From NCBI GenBank assembly GCA_010645155.1, contig CM021322.1:10637238-10701237 (forward strand): 64,000 nucleotides of DNA. The letters run 5' to 3'. Under the pieces are notes generated by a model. It saw only the letters and a list, made by a program, of their open reading frames with translations. It made no database searches and had not been told where the DNA came from. Origin of the DNA: Tigriopus japonicus (Eukaryota > Arthropoda > Copepoda > Harpacticoida > Harpacticidae). Below, one piece after another: positions 24,601 to 35,929 of the stretch. The translations under genes were made by a program, and so were the position numbers. Within the stretch, counting starts at the first letter, position 1; each line of letters starts with the position of its first letter.

Positions 24601-27600
24601 ATATTAATTTTTCATTTCTTATCCACCTCCTTTGAGTAATAAAGGCCTTACCTTTCGACTCGGGAATAAAAACAGATTAATACACTGTAGTATTCCCGCC
24701 TTGCTCCTTCTAATATGCTCGTGCTCACTTCTAGTCATATATATGTTTGTATATAAATCTCGCTCAATAAGAATAAATCATCTAGTCATTCACAACACTC
24801 GGTCATGCTACATGGCACAGCCGGTAGTAGCCGCCGTATTGGCGGAAGGACCTTGCCCTTCTCCCTCCCCTTGGTCGGGGAGACGTAGGTCCGTGTGCGT
24901 GCGGGAGGGCCGTGGATGCAGCGGGTGGACGTGGTGCAGCGGGATGGCCATGGATGCAGCCTACGTCATGGTGGTGCAATGGAAGGCCCGTGGTTGCAGC
25001 GATCCACCTGTGGATGCAGCGGAAGGCCCGTACACGCAACGGACAGTCCGTCTGGAGCCCCGGCCAAGACGTGGGACGATGCCGTGCCCGCCGGACGAAG
25101 TCTTGCCCGCCGGACGATGCCGTGGCCGACCGAGCCGATGCCGTGGCCGACCGAGCCGATGCCGTGGCCGACCGAGCCGATGCTGTGGCCGACCGAGCCG
25201 ATGCCGTGGCCGACCGAGCCGATGCTGTGGCCGACCGAGCCGATGCTGTGGCTGACCGAGCCTTCGTGATGTCGAGCATATTTCTAGTCAAAGTTTTGTC
25301 AAATTTAATCGTTCTAGTCAAAAACTGTGATATTAATTTGTAACCCGTCTGTGATATTTGTAAAAGATTATTGATGTTTTTTAACTTAATGCCCCCCCCG
25401 GGAAGGGGAGATGTAGTATTCCCGCCTTGCTCCTTCTAATATGCTCGTGCTCACTTCTAGTCATATATATGTTTGTATATAAATCTCGCTCAATAAGAAT
25501 AAATCATCTAGTCATTCACAACACTCGGTCATGCTACATACACCAAGGTCCTGGACAAGTTTTCCTTCCGGGGTTTTGCCTCGTTTTTCTTTCATGTTGT
25601 GTACACAGTTTGATTCAAGACCTGAAGACCAAGCAAGGGCTGCTAAAACCTTCGGCCGATTTTATAGTTTGGGTTATGCACACCAAAACCGGAAGTTGTT
25701 ATGAACTATGGATAATGAAGTTGGGGTGAGGGGTCTATTTTATTTGGGTTTTAAGAGCTCTGTCGTTGTATTTCGGAGTGCTTTTCATCCATTACATTTA
25801 CTATTTGCCATTTATCATCCTATTGTAGATAGAAATTTAAAGTTGAATATTGATAAAAGCAGTTTAAATGTAATCAGCTTTTGCTGTCGGTCTTACTATT
25901 GATTGTCTCCTTTTTCAACGTAAAAAAGTATGGCCGACTTTGCTCACCACTTACTATAAAATAGTAAATCTGTTCACTTGATTTTGACTTCTCATTTTGC
26001 TTTTAATGAAATTAAATGAAATTGAATGAAGGAAGAAGTGATCATATTAATGTAATTTATTAACTTACAATGGTGCATAAAGAGGCATTTTGGCCAAATG
26101 ATTATTTTTCCAAATAACTTGAGCAATCAACCACAAAATAGTCATCCAAGTACTTCAATTCTTTCTGTCAAAAGGTTTAAAACTAGCATTAATCTGGTTG
26201 CCAAATTAGCCATTAAAACCTTATACCGCATATTAGAGATTTACTTGTAAAAAATTTAACTAGTAAAAGAGTCATTTCAGGGTATCTCATGAGTAGGGAC
26301 GGGCAAATATGGTAAAAAGATTTTTGGTAACATAAACCCATTTTTTCGCACTTTTGCACTTTTCACCTTTATTTGCACTTTTTATTTACGTTTTTGGCCA
26401 AAATTGACAAATTGTTAAGAAAATGTAGTGGCTTTTGAAAGAATTTTTAGTTTCAAGATCAAATTTTGAACTAGTCGAAAAAGCTTGCATTTGCAATCAA
26501 CCATTCTTAGCACCTTGAAGAAATATGTGCATTTCAGACGCAAACCTCACACTTAACTCACCATCTTGCTTTAACTATAACATCCTGTTTACTAAACTAA
26601 AGATTAGACAAAAGAATCTCATTGCATGCAACCAACAAATAGCAAACCTAAAGAAACTCATGTTTTGGTAATGGAAGGACCTACTGACAATATAGATTGC
26701 AGAATTAGGTTTGCTGCCTACAAAGATCGCTATTTCTAAAAAGGGCCGTCCGTTATAAACTTAAAATCATCAAGCTAAGGATACATCAATGTAGCAGTAT
26801 ACATTGTTTAATTGACTCGAAGATATTACTTTTAAGTTCCAAAAGTATTTGAGAACAGTTTTGATGTGATGAGACAATGAATGCCACATTTGAAATTGAG
26901 TTCTGGTAATTAGGCCATGGGTCAAATATTGAAGTAATGCCACTAAAAACATGCTTAAAACACATTTATGACTATTTTCTTTGATCTAATTGTTAGGCAC
27001 ACGTGGGTATTTTTCTGTTCAATTTTGAATGTCTATTTTTGAAGGACTAAATTGGTGTGATGTAAAGCCATATAAAACAATTGCTAAATATATTTCGACA
27101 ATATTTTAGGTACATACATCCACGAGACTACCTTAGGAATGAAAAATTCAGAAGAATGTTGACTAGAGTTCACTAGTTCCTTTTTTTCACTAGTTCCTTT
27201 TTGCTAGTGACCTTGTTAATAGAACTCTATTACTTGTGCGGCATTGTCTCTTCACCTCAAACTGGTCTCAAATGTCTTTAGAACTTGTAAATGACTTCTC
27301 CTGCTTAATTAGGAGCCGTGGGTACTCCATGAATGACGTTTTAAGTCCAAATGCAAGTTATTTGCTCTTTTTAACATTTATTTGCACTTTTTTGACATTT
27401 ATTTGCTCTTTTTTGACACTTATTTGCTCTTTTTTCGACATTTATTTGCTCTTTTTCGACATTTATTTGCACTTTCAACATTTTTCTGCACTTTTTTTGC
27501 ACTTTTGGGCACATTTTTTGCAACTTTTGGTAACTAAAAGGGTAAGATTATTTGCACTTTCTGCCCGTCCCTACTCATGAGTTAGAAGGACTTGAAAGGA

Positions 27601-30600
27601 ACTTTATTAAAGAACAATTTTGGACGCCCTCAAAGACTTTTTGGCATTAGTTAAGTGAAATTTGTTTAATTAAAGAGTGAGACCTGATGCTTCTCCAAGT
27701 CTCTTTGGCACTGGCATCAGCAATAATCAGTCACTTTTGTTTGCAATCATGTCAATTCACTTTTGATTGGTATCCCATGTGAATGTTTGTAAACTCTCAC
27801 ATTCGGTCAGTGTGGCCAAACTTCCAAATCAGGAACGTCCTCTTAAAATATTCTTGGAGCCAAAAGTGCTCTACTGTCCAACAATGTATTGGACATGTAG
27901 TTATGTAATACAAAAAGTCAAAGTTGAGTTCATTATATAATTCGTATATGATGACGCCGTCTACTAAAGTATTCAATTAGCCTTTTCAATAACGCTTTAG
28001 CAGTTGGGGCCACATTGGGATCCGTTCAAGGATTTCTCCTGACAACTCAATTTAATTCTACGGAATTTACTTTGTTCAACGGTTTGTAAATTAAGAATAA
28101 AGGTTGAAACCAAAGGGGGCAATCAACTCCAGTTTGCAATTACATTTTACCAGAGGGCGCATTGTTCTCAAGATGCCCATGTAAGTGTGGGCGAGTGAAG
28201 TAACGATGCACCAAAAATCCAGCTGCACTGTTGTTAAGAATTCTGACGAAATACGTGAAGACAGCCAAGTGAGTGCCCAAGACTCTAGGCGATAAATCCA
28301 GGCGATGGTCATCGAGGTTGCGTCGCCAAATTATCAAAACATTCCGCGACTAGTTTCAAAACTTCGTATTTTCAGGTCCCAGAAAAGACTGCTTTTCCAA
28401 CCCAAGTCCCAAAGTATCAAACTATCTAGTGACGACTAAAACTTTGACACAACAAAACAAAGTAAAATTTTGAAAGGAATTGCAATTAGCTATTGCTAAA
28501 AATAACTGAACAAAATATAAATGAAATATTGGAAGCTCTCAAAGAAAGCAAATTTGTGGCCTATTTTCAGTTAAATGTCATTTATTTTCGTTTACAGGGG
28601 AAAAACGAACGATTCAATGATGGATGAGATCGTTTTCTGTCCTAGTGAGGAAAAGCGGTCGGATTCTAGACGTTAGGAATATCTTTGATCAGAGATTGCA
28701 CACAGTCTTCAAATGCTATTGGAAGAAGAATTAAAGATGCTCTCTAAGACAATCAACCATCAATTTGGCTACTTGGCCTCTCACGGGCAACAAGTTTATC
28801 TTTTTTTTCATTACGTACACAATCATATACAAAAAATATTTACATTTTAATAAAATTGGGTCTTGATCCAAGACACAATTCATTAATTTCCCAAGAGGTG
28901 AACTTTTTGTAGTAATTGTTCATCAAACTTTTGCAAATTTTTGAAAGCCTGAAGGACACGCTGAAAGAGAAAATCGAAGATATTCAAGATATTATCGACT
29001 CGGCTGACGTGGACAAAGCAATACTAGATGAGTTTAGTGCAGAAAAGGACAGAAAACAATCTTATCCACTTTTGAATTGTTCGTTTTTCCTTGAAAACAA
29101 AACAAGCCTTCTTCAAACTAAATGACCCTTAACTGAAAATTGGCCACAAATTTGCATTCTTTGAGAGCTTCCAATATTTCATTTATATTTTGTTCAGGTA
29201 TTTTTAGCGATAACTAATGGCAATTCCTTTCAATTGCATAATATTGTTGTAATTAAGACACTTGAACTTCTGCATCTGAATTGTAAAAGAGTTTTTTTTT
29301 TCAATGCATTGCAACTGTTATTATGTCTTTCTGCTTCAATGTATTTTTTATGTTACTTTGTTTTGTTGTGTCAAAGTTTTAGTCATCATTTGATTGTTTG
29401 CTAAACGCAAATGAAAATGTAATAAATGTGATGTGTTAAATATCTACAACTTGGCTTTTGAAAATGCACTGCAATATAGACTGAAACCAATAAAAGAAAC
29501 CCCAATTTCTACCCAAAAAAATGGGAAACTTTGGGTTGGAAAAGCAAGGTCTCGTCTGGAACCTCTGGAGAAAAACGAAGTTTTGAAACTAGTCGCGGAA
29601 TGTTTTGATAATTTGGCGACGCAACCTCGATGACCATCGCCTGGATTTATCGCTTAGAGCCCAAGACAGCCTAAAATTAACGCACTACCCCTGATTAAAA
29701 CGCTCAAGATTTTTGTTTTAAAATCAAGTAAACATGCCCGAACAAATATTAAATTGTTCAAAAATGTATGAACATAACAAAAAATGTATATGCAAGATTT
29801 TGCATTTAAATTGTTCGAAAACAATCGAAAAAGCGTGAACTACATAAAACATTACTCAAAATCAAAGGAGGGAAAAAACTTATCCACTTTGCAGCTTTTT
29901 CAAGAACTTAAATTTCAAAGCATGTTTACTTTTCATGAATAATGTCTGCAACATACAGTTTTTTCCGCAATGAGTTCTTTCTCTTGCACTTGATTTTAGT
30001 ATAAACTTTGTAAGGAGTGGCACAACGAGTGAATTTTTCCCCGTCGCTGCCACAATTTTGAGTGTTGGATATTCACATTTTGATTGGACTTGTTTTTCAG
30101 TGGCGATTTATTGTCCCAATACACATCCATGGAGCCTTGGCAATGGTTTGAAATGTTGCTCAACATTCAAGTCTCCATCTTTAAATCGTGATATAGACTT
30201 CCATGACCCAGAATCAGAATGTGCGCCCAATCAAATGATTTCATGTCCTGAAAAAGGCCGAAGATGTCAATCGACAATTCAACCAATTGAATGTCCCCGA
30301 CATCATCCTCAAGCCATTGAAAATGGTTGCTGCGCTAGTCAAGAGGCCATAGTTCATCCTGAATGCTCCAACCGTTTGCACGAAAATAGTCCACAACATT
30401 GTTGCAAAGAGGCGGATTTTTGGGCGACCAACGAGTGTTTTGATTATCAGCAACGATGCATTAGTAATCGTAAGTTTTTAATTTCATTACTTGAAACTCA
30501 GGATTTATGGGGTACTATTAACAATGAAACTATCCAAGCTAGAGTTTTCCAACAAATCGGAAGTTAGTCAACGAATTTAGTGTTTACTAAAGTATTTAAT

Positions 30601-31277
30601 TTCCGTTTCCACACGAGTGTTTCTACCAACTGATCAAAAGTTGAAGTGTTTATATCGTTTGCGCTTATGCATTTGGGTCATGAGTCCTTTAACAAAATTA
30701 CACTTGCTTTTTTCCAAAAAGTCTTCTCCAGAACACATTCTCTACCTTGGATCATTTGCTTTGGTAGGAAACTTGTTTCTTCCGGAACCAATTATATTGA
30801 ACGAAACCAACAGAGCTCCTAGGTATGGTGCAATGAAAGCTCTCAAAGACTCCCTCTGCGATGACATTGACAATAATGTTTGGTCTGGTCCAAATTATGA
30901 TGAAGGATGGTTTACTTTTGATCTTCGATTTTACAAACACATTCAGAAAGTGTTAATCCGAAACTCTCAAAATGGCAAATTTCGTGACAGGTTGGTATGT
31001 ACATATTCACATGGTTTATATTGTTGAAGGCAAATCCAAATTTTATTACAGAGCAACCAAAGGCTACTCAGTTCTCGTCTCTAACCAATCAAATCCTTTT
31101 GATTGGGTGGAGATAGCTTCAGGAACTTTGGACAGACCCTCATACCAAAATATTTGTACAATTCCGTTGGTGGAAACCATTCTGCCGGGAGATGGGGTTG
31201 TTGCTCGTTTTGGAAAATTTCATGCCAAAACTTACTATGGATATGGTTCAATGCTGAACTTTTTGGGGCTTGAGTAA
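21636..31277 (+). CDS. copy B: secreted 14-Cys + F5/8C-like protein, 4 exons
   Basis: Exons: 21636-21792 (start ATG, signal segment), 30101-30469, 30768-30990, 31052-31277 (stop TAA). All borders are AG/GT; phases are 1, 1, 2; the product is 324 residues. Residues 1-25 have a basic start and a hydrophobic core (LIISLLLFSV), consistent with a signal peptide. Residues 53-175 hold 14 cysteines, with three CC pairs and two CPxxHP modules. Residues 176-324 look like a discoidin/F5-8C domain (VWSGPNYDEGWFTFDL, KVLIRNSQNGK, FDWVEIASGTL, final FLGLE). The 8.3-kb first intron hosts a SINE pair, a TRIM, a hAT and a MULE-like element. Probably an extracellular binding protein; the ligand is not inferable. 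The first exon is supported by an in-frame orthologous exon at 48903 with the same length (157 bp) and donor. Confidence 0.85.
23966..24087 (+). repeat. SINE-L, intact tRNA-Leu-like head
   Basis: Best-preserved copy: GAGTGGCCACGCGTATTAGC (A-box region), TTCCCCAGACGG (variable arm), GGTTCGAATCC (B box), then GGGGGTCGGATTGAAGC. It ends in ATCCTTTT directly against another tRNA-like SINE. The pair is absent from the matching site near 50960 in the other duplication half. Confidence 0.85.
24088..24312 (+). repeat. second tRNA-derived SINE (SINE-2)
   Basis: The first ~75 nt fold like a tRNA: 5' GGGGAGG can pair with CCTCCCC, with TCGTGGTTAGCGC as A-box region and GGTTCGATTTTCC as B box. A ~140-nt unrelated body follows (CACTCACAGACGGAG to GACCCTAGCACC), then an A/T tail at 24307. 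The tRNA body extension and tail make this a SINE, not a gene. Confidence 0.75.
24686..25538 (+). mobile_element. TRIM (terminal-repeat retrotransposon in miniature), copy 1
   Basis: Two 127-bp direct LTRs (24686-24812, 25412-25538) look identical; they start TGTAGTATTCCCG and end CATGCTACA. TSD TACAC is on both sides (24681-24685, 25539-25543). The PBS TGGCACAGCCGGTAG at 24813 follows the 5' LTR directly, and a purine tract GGGAAGGGGAGA precedes the 3' LTR. The 599-bp interior has no gag or pol, only a GC-rich minisatellite. The LTR contains TATATAAAT and AATAAA. The other duplication half has the empty site (AATACACTAAG near 51334). It must rely on enzymes from elsewhere. Confidence 0.9.
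25116..25262. repeat. 21-bp GC-rich minisatellite, 7 copies, inside TRIM
   Basis: Unit GATGCCGTGGCCGACCGAGC(C), seven head-to-tail copies with few changes. Since 21 is divisible by 3, several frames stay open (DAVADRA or RGRPSRC repeats). I treat these as spurious. Its base composition is strikingly unlike the AT-rich surroundings. The other TRIM copy at 36016 lacks it. Confidence 0.85.
26294..27573. mobile_element. non-autonomous hAT element, 1.28 kb
   Basis: Ends TAGGGACGGGCA and TGCCCGTCCCTA, with 8-bp TSD CTCATGAG on both sides (26286-26293, 27574-27581). The other duplication half has the unfilled target (GGTATCCCATGAGTTAGAATG near 52060). The interior ends in T-rich tandem units (TTTATTTGCTCTTTTTTGACA-like, 27360-27530). 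No transposase. It lies in intron 1 of copy B. Confidence 0.9.
28284..29658. mobile_element. large inverted-repeat element, MULE-like, 9-bp TSD
   Basis: Ends TCTAGGCGATAAATCCAGG and, on the other strand, TCTAAGCGATAAATCCAGG; the TSD GCCCAAGAC flanks both (28275-28283, 29659-29667). The inverted arms run several hundred bases (28284-28610 against 29100-29658), interrupted by indels. A 9-bp TSD and long TIRs are the MULE pattern. The spacer holds a 69-codon frame (28916-29125) with an acidic helical stretch but no known domain. It lies in intron 1 of copy B. Confidence 0.8.
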
Positions 31278-31415
31278 GAGTTTCTATGCGGCGCAACGAA
31301 CTCTTGGCGCGGTATTTCTTAGACCGCAAAGTCTCGTCGCGGAATTTTGATTGCCACGTCTTTTGGAAGTGCGTCTTCTTGGAGCGGTAAACCATTTTTG
31401 TGCACGTGTTTAACC

Positions 31416-31421
31416 AATAAA
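31416..31421 (+). terminator. AATAAA poly(A) signal of copy B
   Basis: Located 139 bp after the stop codon. The matching spot in copy C (about 57455) reads GATAAAAG, and the Gypsy element is inserted right after it. Confidence 0.55.
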
Positions 31422-31601
31422 AGCAAAGAAAACCTGTAATTCATATGAACGTTATTTACTTACAAAAACTTGTTACAAAGACTTCCCCAACGAATGCAAA
31501 GTTAGCGAATTGGATTGTCAGTTAGCAAGTGATTGCTTTTCATTGTGGTACCATTTTAGCAAACCCATGCTGATGACTTAAAATTGTATAATATATAAAG
31601 A

Positions 31602-31625
31602 ATATATATATATATATATATATAT
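31602..31625. repeat. (AT)n microsatellite
   Basis: About 12 AT dinucleotides downstream of copy B. Confidence 0.9.
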
Positions 31626-31844
31626 CCCCATAAAGAAGAAGTAAACTCCTCAAATTTTTATTGGGGAGTGCCAATGGACTTTCAATTGATTTGCGGAGAA
31701 AAAAAAATCCCTTTAACATTGAATTGAAAAGGAGTTTAAAAGTGATGATCCATCCCAAGATAAAGTGCCTTAAACAACAATTTTAGCCAAATTTTGGAAT
31801 GGAGAAAAGAGTCGGAGTCACGAACATTGTTTTCGGAAATGACT

Positions 31845-32170
31845 CTTCACGGACCCGTAAGGAGAAGCAAGTGGTTCATATTTGACCTCCAATATCACAA
31901 ACGCATTCGCTAAGTTCTGGTTCGAAACGCCCATAATGGTGTGTGTAATCAATGCATTTGCTGTTTGGAGAGCAAATGAACAGACCCGGGGACCCACACT
32001 TTAGCATACGAGACCAGTAAATAGTGTAGGGACATGGTTTAAAAAATGGAGATAAATTAAGTGACTAAATATGTAATTACATTTGATTAAATTGTAGCCG
32101 ATTTGACCAATGATCGCGAGATAGATTCATCACGACAGGTAACAATTCATCGTCATTAGAGCCACCATAG
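31845..32170 (+). pseudogene. relic of an A-like copy: decayed third exon
   Basis: 31876-31945 (ATTTGACCTCC, CACAAACGCATTCGC, GAAACGCCCATAATGG) matches copy A exon 8137-8356 near 8279-8342 much better than B or C. About 185 bp of other DNA follows. Then 32128-32170 (CATCACGACAGGTAA, then TCATCGTCATTAGAGCCA) matches the end of the same exon with its splice donor and intron start (8347-8385). So the exon was split by an insertion and carries frame-breaking changes. Confidence 0.75.
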
Positions 32171-32354
32171 TTAAAAGAGTCCTACTTGACATGCACAAAG
32201 GTTGCTCAAGTGAGAGTTTTGAATCATACCGCCAACAGAAATGCACGGACGTTGGCTGTACTCTGTACCATGGATATACTTACAGAAGAGGATGCGAAGA
32301 CAGCTGTTTGTTGTTGTTTTTGATAGCCCAATGAGGCCCTCTGGAGTGAATGAT

Positions 32355-32600
32355 AGCATAGATAAATAAAATAGAGATATCTCAATTTTGACGTCGACAA
32401 AACCGCCCTCTATGAGGGATTACCTAACAACATTGGTAAAAATGATTGTTTCATAAGGAACGTCATAGAGTGCGCCACCGTGTCTGTAACGCAAATATCC
32501 TTTTTGAAGTTCGATTCTCAGAGTCAATTCAGAAAATACAGCCTACGTCATCTAGAGGTCACGGATCTCCGCACTGTCACGGCGGTCTGCCTGCTTAGCT
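32355..32600 (+). repeat. local repeat module R1, uninterrupted copy
   Basis: Matches 33525-33721 plus 34165-34215 (shared GCCCTCTA.GAGGGA.TACCTA, TTTGTAACGCAAATATCCTT-like, GCGGTCTG.CTGCTTA). Here ATCTAGAGGTC at about 32550 is intact, while the other copy has the MITE inserted at exactly this point. Confidence 0.7.
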
Positions 32601-33721
32601 AGAATTGAGAAGTCTGGGGGTAGTTTGTGATGATAGGGAAGTGTTATGGACTCAATATTCAATATTTTGTACTAAATCAGTGAACAAATTGGCTAGACAT
32701 GATTCTAGTTTGTGTTTCTGTCTCTTAGAGATAATTAAATGCAACCCACTCTTGGGTAAATCACGTTCACCACTCATTATCAACCCTATTCAACTTATCC
32801 TGAAATACCAATGGTTTCAGATTATAAGTACCAAACAACACCATCAAAGCGAAGAATACAGTGCTCCATGAGAGTGATATGTTCTTCACTGCATTCTGCA
32901 TGAATAATCAGTGTGAGGGAACCATCAACAACTCAACTATTAGTTGACAAAAAAATTGTTTAATCTCGTGCTTCCTCTCGGTTTGGCTGATCAAAATGTT
33001 GATATTTGGCATCTAATGGATTTCAAGGATTTCAGACGATAAAATGCTGACTAAAAATGATGTTTTTATGGGGAAGAGTGTGGATACTGTGGCTGTGAGT
33101 TTCATTGTTAATAACACTGCCACAGTTTTCTAAAAAGACGCCCAATCTTCATGAAACTTGATCGAAGTATAACTGAACTCGTTGTCTGAAGTTGGTATTA
33201 TTATATTTAAGTTACATATGCATTTATTCGAGATCCATTCTCCATTTTGTGCGAGATATTGGTCTGAAGGAGCTCAGTCTTGACTAATTCCCGAGAACAG
33301 AAAGCAGCATTATAAAAATGAATGGTAGGAAAAGGAGCGCTATCTAATGCTGCAACAATGTTCTGAAGCGATGTTTGCTATCAAACACCTATTTCTATCG
33401 TTTTTTGGCAATTTCGTTCAAATTCACTGCAGAGCCGCACCGTTTTAAGGGCCTCATTGGGCTACGCGTCAGCTGAAGTTCGCGTCCTGTGGTGAGAGGT
33501 TCCTGTCTGTACTAACTTGCTCCATAGATAAAATTAATCAGATATCTCAGATCTGACGTCACCAAAAACGCCCTCTACGAGGGACTACCTAGTAACATTC
33601 TTAAAAATGATGGTTTCTTAAGGAACGTCAAACAGGGCGCTAACCCTGTTTGTAACGCAAATATCCTTCTTGAAGTTTGATTCTCAGTCAATCAGGAAAA
33701 TGCAGGCTGCGTCGTCTAGAG

Positions 33722-34164
33722 CTTAGAGGAGTATAGAGAGGCCATTGTCGTCATTTTGTCTGCCTTGTTTGTAGCTGATACTGGTCGAAGTTGCCCATAA
33801 GTTGTGTGAAAAGGCAAATATTTCCGAAGAATATCGTGAAATACTTGCCAAAACAAGGGGAAGATCATAGAAAAAATGAAAGTGCGCAAGCCGTATTTTC
33901 AATGCCAAATCCTAAAATTGCGTGAACTAATGACTGTGAATCAAATTATCATCTTCATTGAGCACCTTAGTATGATTTGGGAGAAGCAAACCATAAGCAG
34001 GAGGCCACATGCCGAAAACTATTAGTTTTTCAAAAATTTGCCTTCTGCGAATACGTTTGTTTGGGCAAGTTTCAACTAGTCGTTGATGAAAAACGGCCCT
34101 TACTGCCCACAATGATATTTCACGACCGGTCTGCTCTAGTATCGCCACTCTATAAACCTCTATG
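33722..34164. mobile_element. hAT-like MITE family M1, copy 2
   Basis: TSD GTCTAGAG on both sides (33714-33721, 34165-34172), confirmed by the empty site at 32549-32557. The ends CTTAGAGGAGTATAGAGAGG and CCACTCTATAAACCTCTATG are imperfect inverted repeats. The body is homologous to 14527-14957, inverted. Confidence 0.85.
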
Positions 34165-34696
34165 GTCTAGAGGTCAGGTATCTCCGTACTGTCGCGGCGG
34201 TCTGGCTGCTTATGCTGCAATTACACGACACGTGTTTTGTCGCATTTTAACGGCACATATGTGAGTCACATCCCATTTGAGCTACAAATGTGTCACACTT
34301 CCGACTTACAACATGTTTTTCGCATCCTAGAGCTCATCATCAGGGCTTCCATATAATGAAATTTTATTGACGCACGGAAACGTGCTGAAAGTAGCAAGAT
34401 TGGTTAATCAATGAGCTATACTTATCAACGTCATACGATATGACTTCATTATGCTTTTGTGGCGTTTCTTTTGTAAACAAACAAACCTTTCCAGTAAAGA
34501 ATTTGATATAACAATTCTGTTTCCCTTTACTTGAGAGTCAAGTTTTAAGTTCATTATTGTTGAAAGACATATTCTAATATTTATTTTGCTTGGCTTTCAT
34601 TCTCATGTATTCTTTTTGCTCATTCACATTTTGTCTCTTTTGGCTCCATAAAAATTGAATGTTTCCTTGAAGTTTATCTCTCTCGGATTCTTTTTT

Positions 34697-35726
34697 TTTT
34701 TTTTTTGGGGGGGGGGGCGGATTTTTTAATACCGCTACAAGGAATGGGATTCCCTGTAAAGAGAGTTAATGATTATTATAGTTTATATAATTATCGTTTA
34801 TACAAAATTTGATCTACCAATGAGTTACTGTTGGCAGATCTGTACAACCCTTGAATAGTGGGTTGGTCAGGAATAGTATTCAAAAATTTGTCCAATCCTG
34901 CCTTAAATGCTATTAGAGGATTAGCTCCTACATATTCCCGACGAAGACTAATGGGTAACAAATTGAACAATGAAGGAGCCCGATAAAGAAGAGAGGAGGA
35001 CTTCATTGTTCGAACTAGCTTAGATTCCCTTGGATTTGGAGGTGCTCTCAAAACGCACGTAAAACCTCTACGATCGCTACAACTGATCTCAAATCCGGGG
35101 TTAGGACAGAGCCCATGAACGCTCTTGAAAACATACAGTATCAGATACCTTTCATACCTTCTCTGAGTACTGTACAGCCCTAACTTTTGGAGCCTCTCCC
35201 AATACGAGAGCTCTCTCATTCCTGTGATGTTCCTAGTGAAAGATCTTTGGACCTGCTCGACCTTTTGCAAACCTGCTGAACTCATTGGAGCCCAAATGGG
35301 TGAGGCATAATCAAGATGCGGCTGAACAATCGACTTGTACAGAGTTAGCATCGTAATACTATCTCTGGACTTGAAAGTGCGATAGATCCAACCACACGTT
35401 TGAAATGCCTTTCCCACTTTCAACTGGATATGCTCATCGAACTTTCCATCATCTTGGACGACAACTCCTAAGTCCCTCATGGACGATACCTGCTCAATAT
35501 CACAACCTCCATTGTCTTTGAGTGGAACATCTAATTTTGATGCCCCATACGTCATTGTACGGAATTTCATCCCGTTCAATGCCATGTCACTCTCGCCAAC
35601 CCAAGAGTAGACCTTCTCCAAGTCCTCAACTAAACATTTGCCAATTGAGATTGTTTCAAACTTTGACCCATAAAGAGTTGGGCAGAAGTATTTAGACAAA
35701 ACTTTAAACGTGTAAAACAACATCAA
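34697..35726 (-). pseudogene. LINE X, longest copy (RT C-terminal half + 3' tail)
   Basis: The minus-strand frame 35726-34791 (311 residues) covers the region after the RT palm: MRDLGVVVQDDGKFDEHI, TLYKSIVQPHLDYASPIWAP, FTRNITGMRELSYWERLQKL, PNPGFEISCSDRRGF. This is typical of CR1/Jockey-like RTs downstream of the catalytic FADD. The endonuclease and palm are absent (5' truncation). The 3' end reads ATCCGCC, a C-run, then a long A-run (plus strand T-run then G-run at 34690-34718). The frame is intact, so insertion is not ancient. Confidence 0.85.
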
Positions 35727-35929
35727 AATTTTTTCTAGTCAAATATCCCGGGTTTTGTCACATCCCTCAAGTCATGTGAAATCATTTTTCTTTGAAACGA
35801 CAAAAAGAAGGTCTAGGAGCAAAAACGTGAGATACATCGTGGTCGCACAAAATCCGACCCTTTGTTTACTCATACATAGACCTACATCATCAAGAAATCC
35901 ATGGAGTTAAAAGAGTGCAGTTTTATTCA

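Larger units (their letters stand above)
17560..31800 (+). repeat. segmental duplication, first half (carries copy B)
   Basis: Collinear with 43170-62900. Anchors are: 17600-17760 with 43190-43350; 18240-18520 with 43540-43800; 19571-20095 with 43800-45310; 20985-23930 with 48240-50940; 24340-26290 with 50980-52060; 30020-31480 with 52580-57460 and 62770-62880. Exons and the 5' flank are about 97-98 percent identical by eye; introns and spacers are clearly less so. Insertions unique to one half break the alignment. Confidence 0.85.

Noticed and set aside
24632..25343. Several long overlapping open frames in different frames and strands
   Set aside because: They arise from the TRIM LTR and the 21-bp GC-rich minisatellite, which keeps frames open; no domain or splice support.
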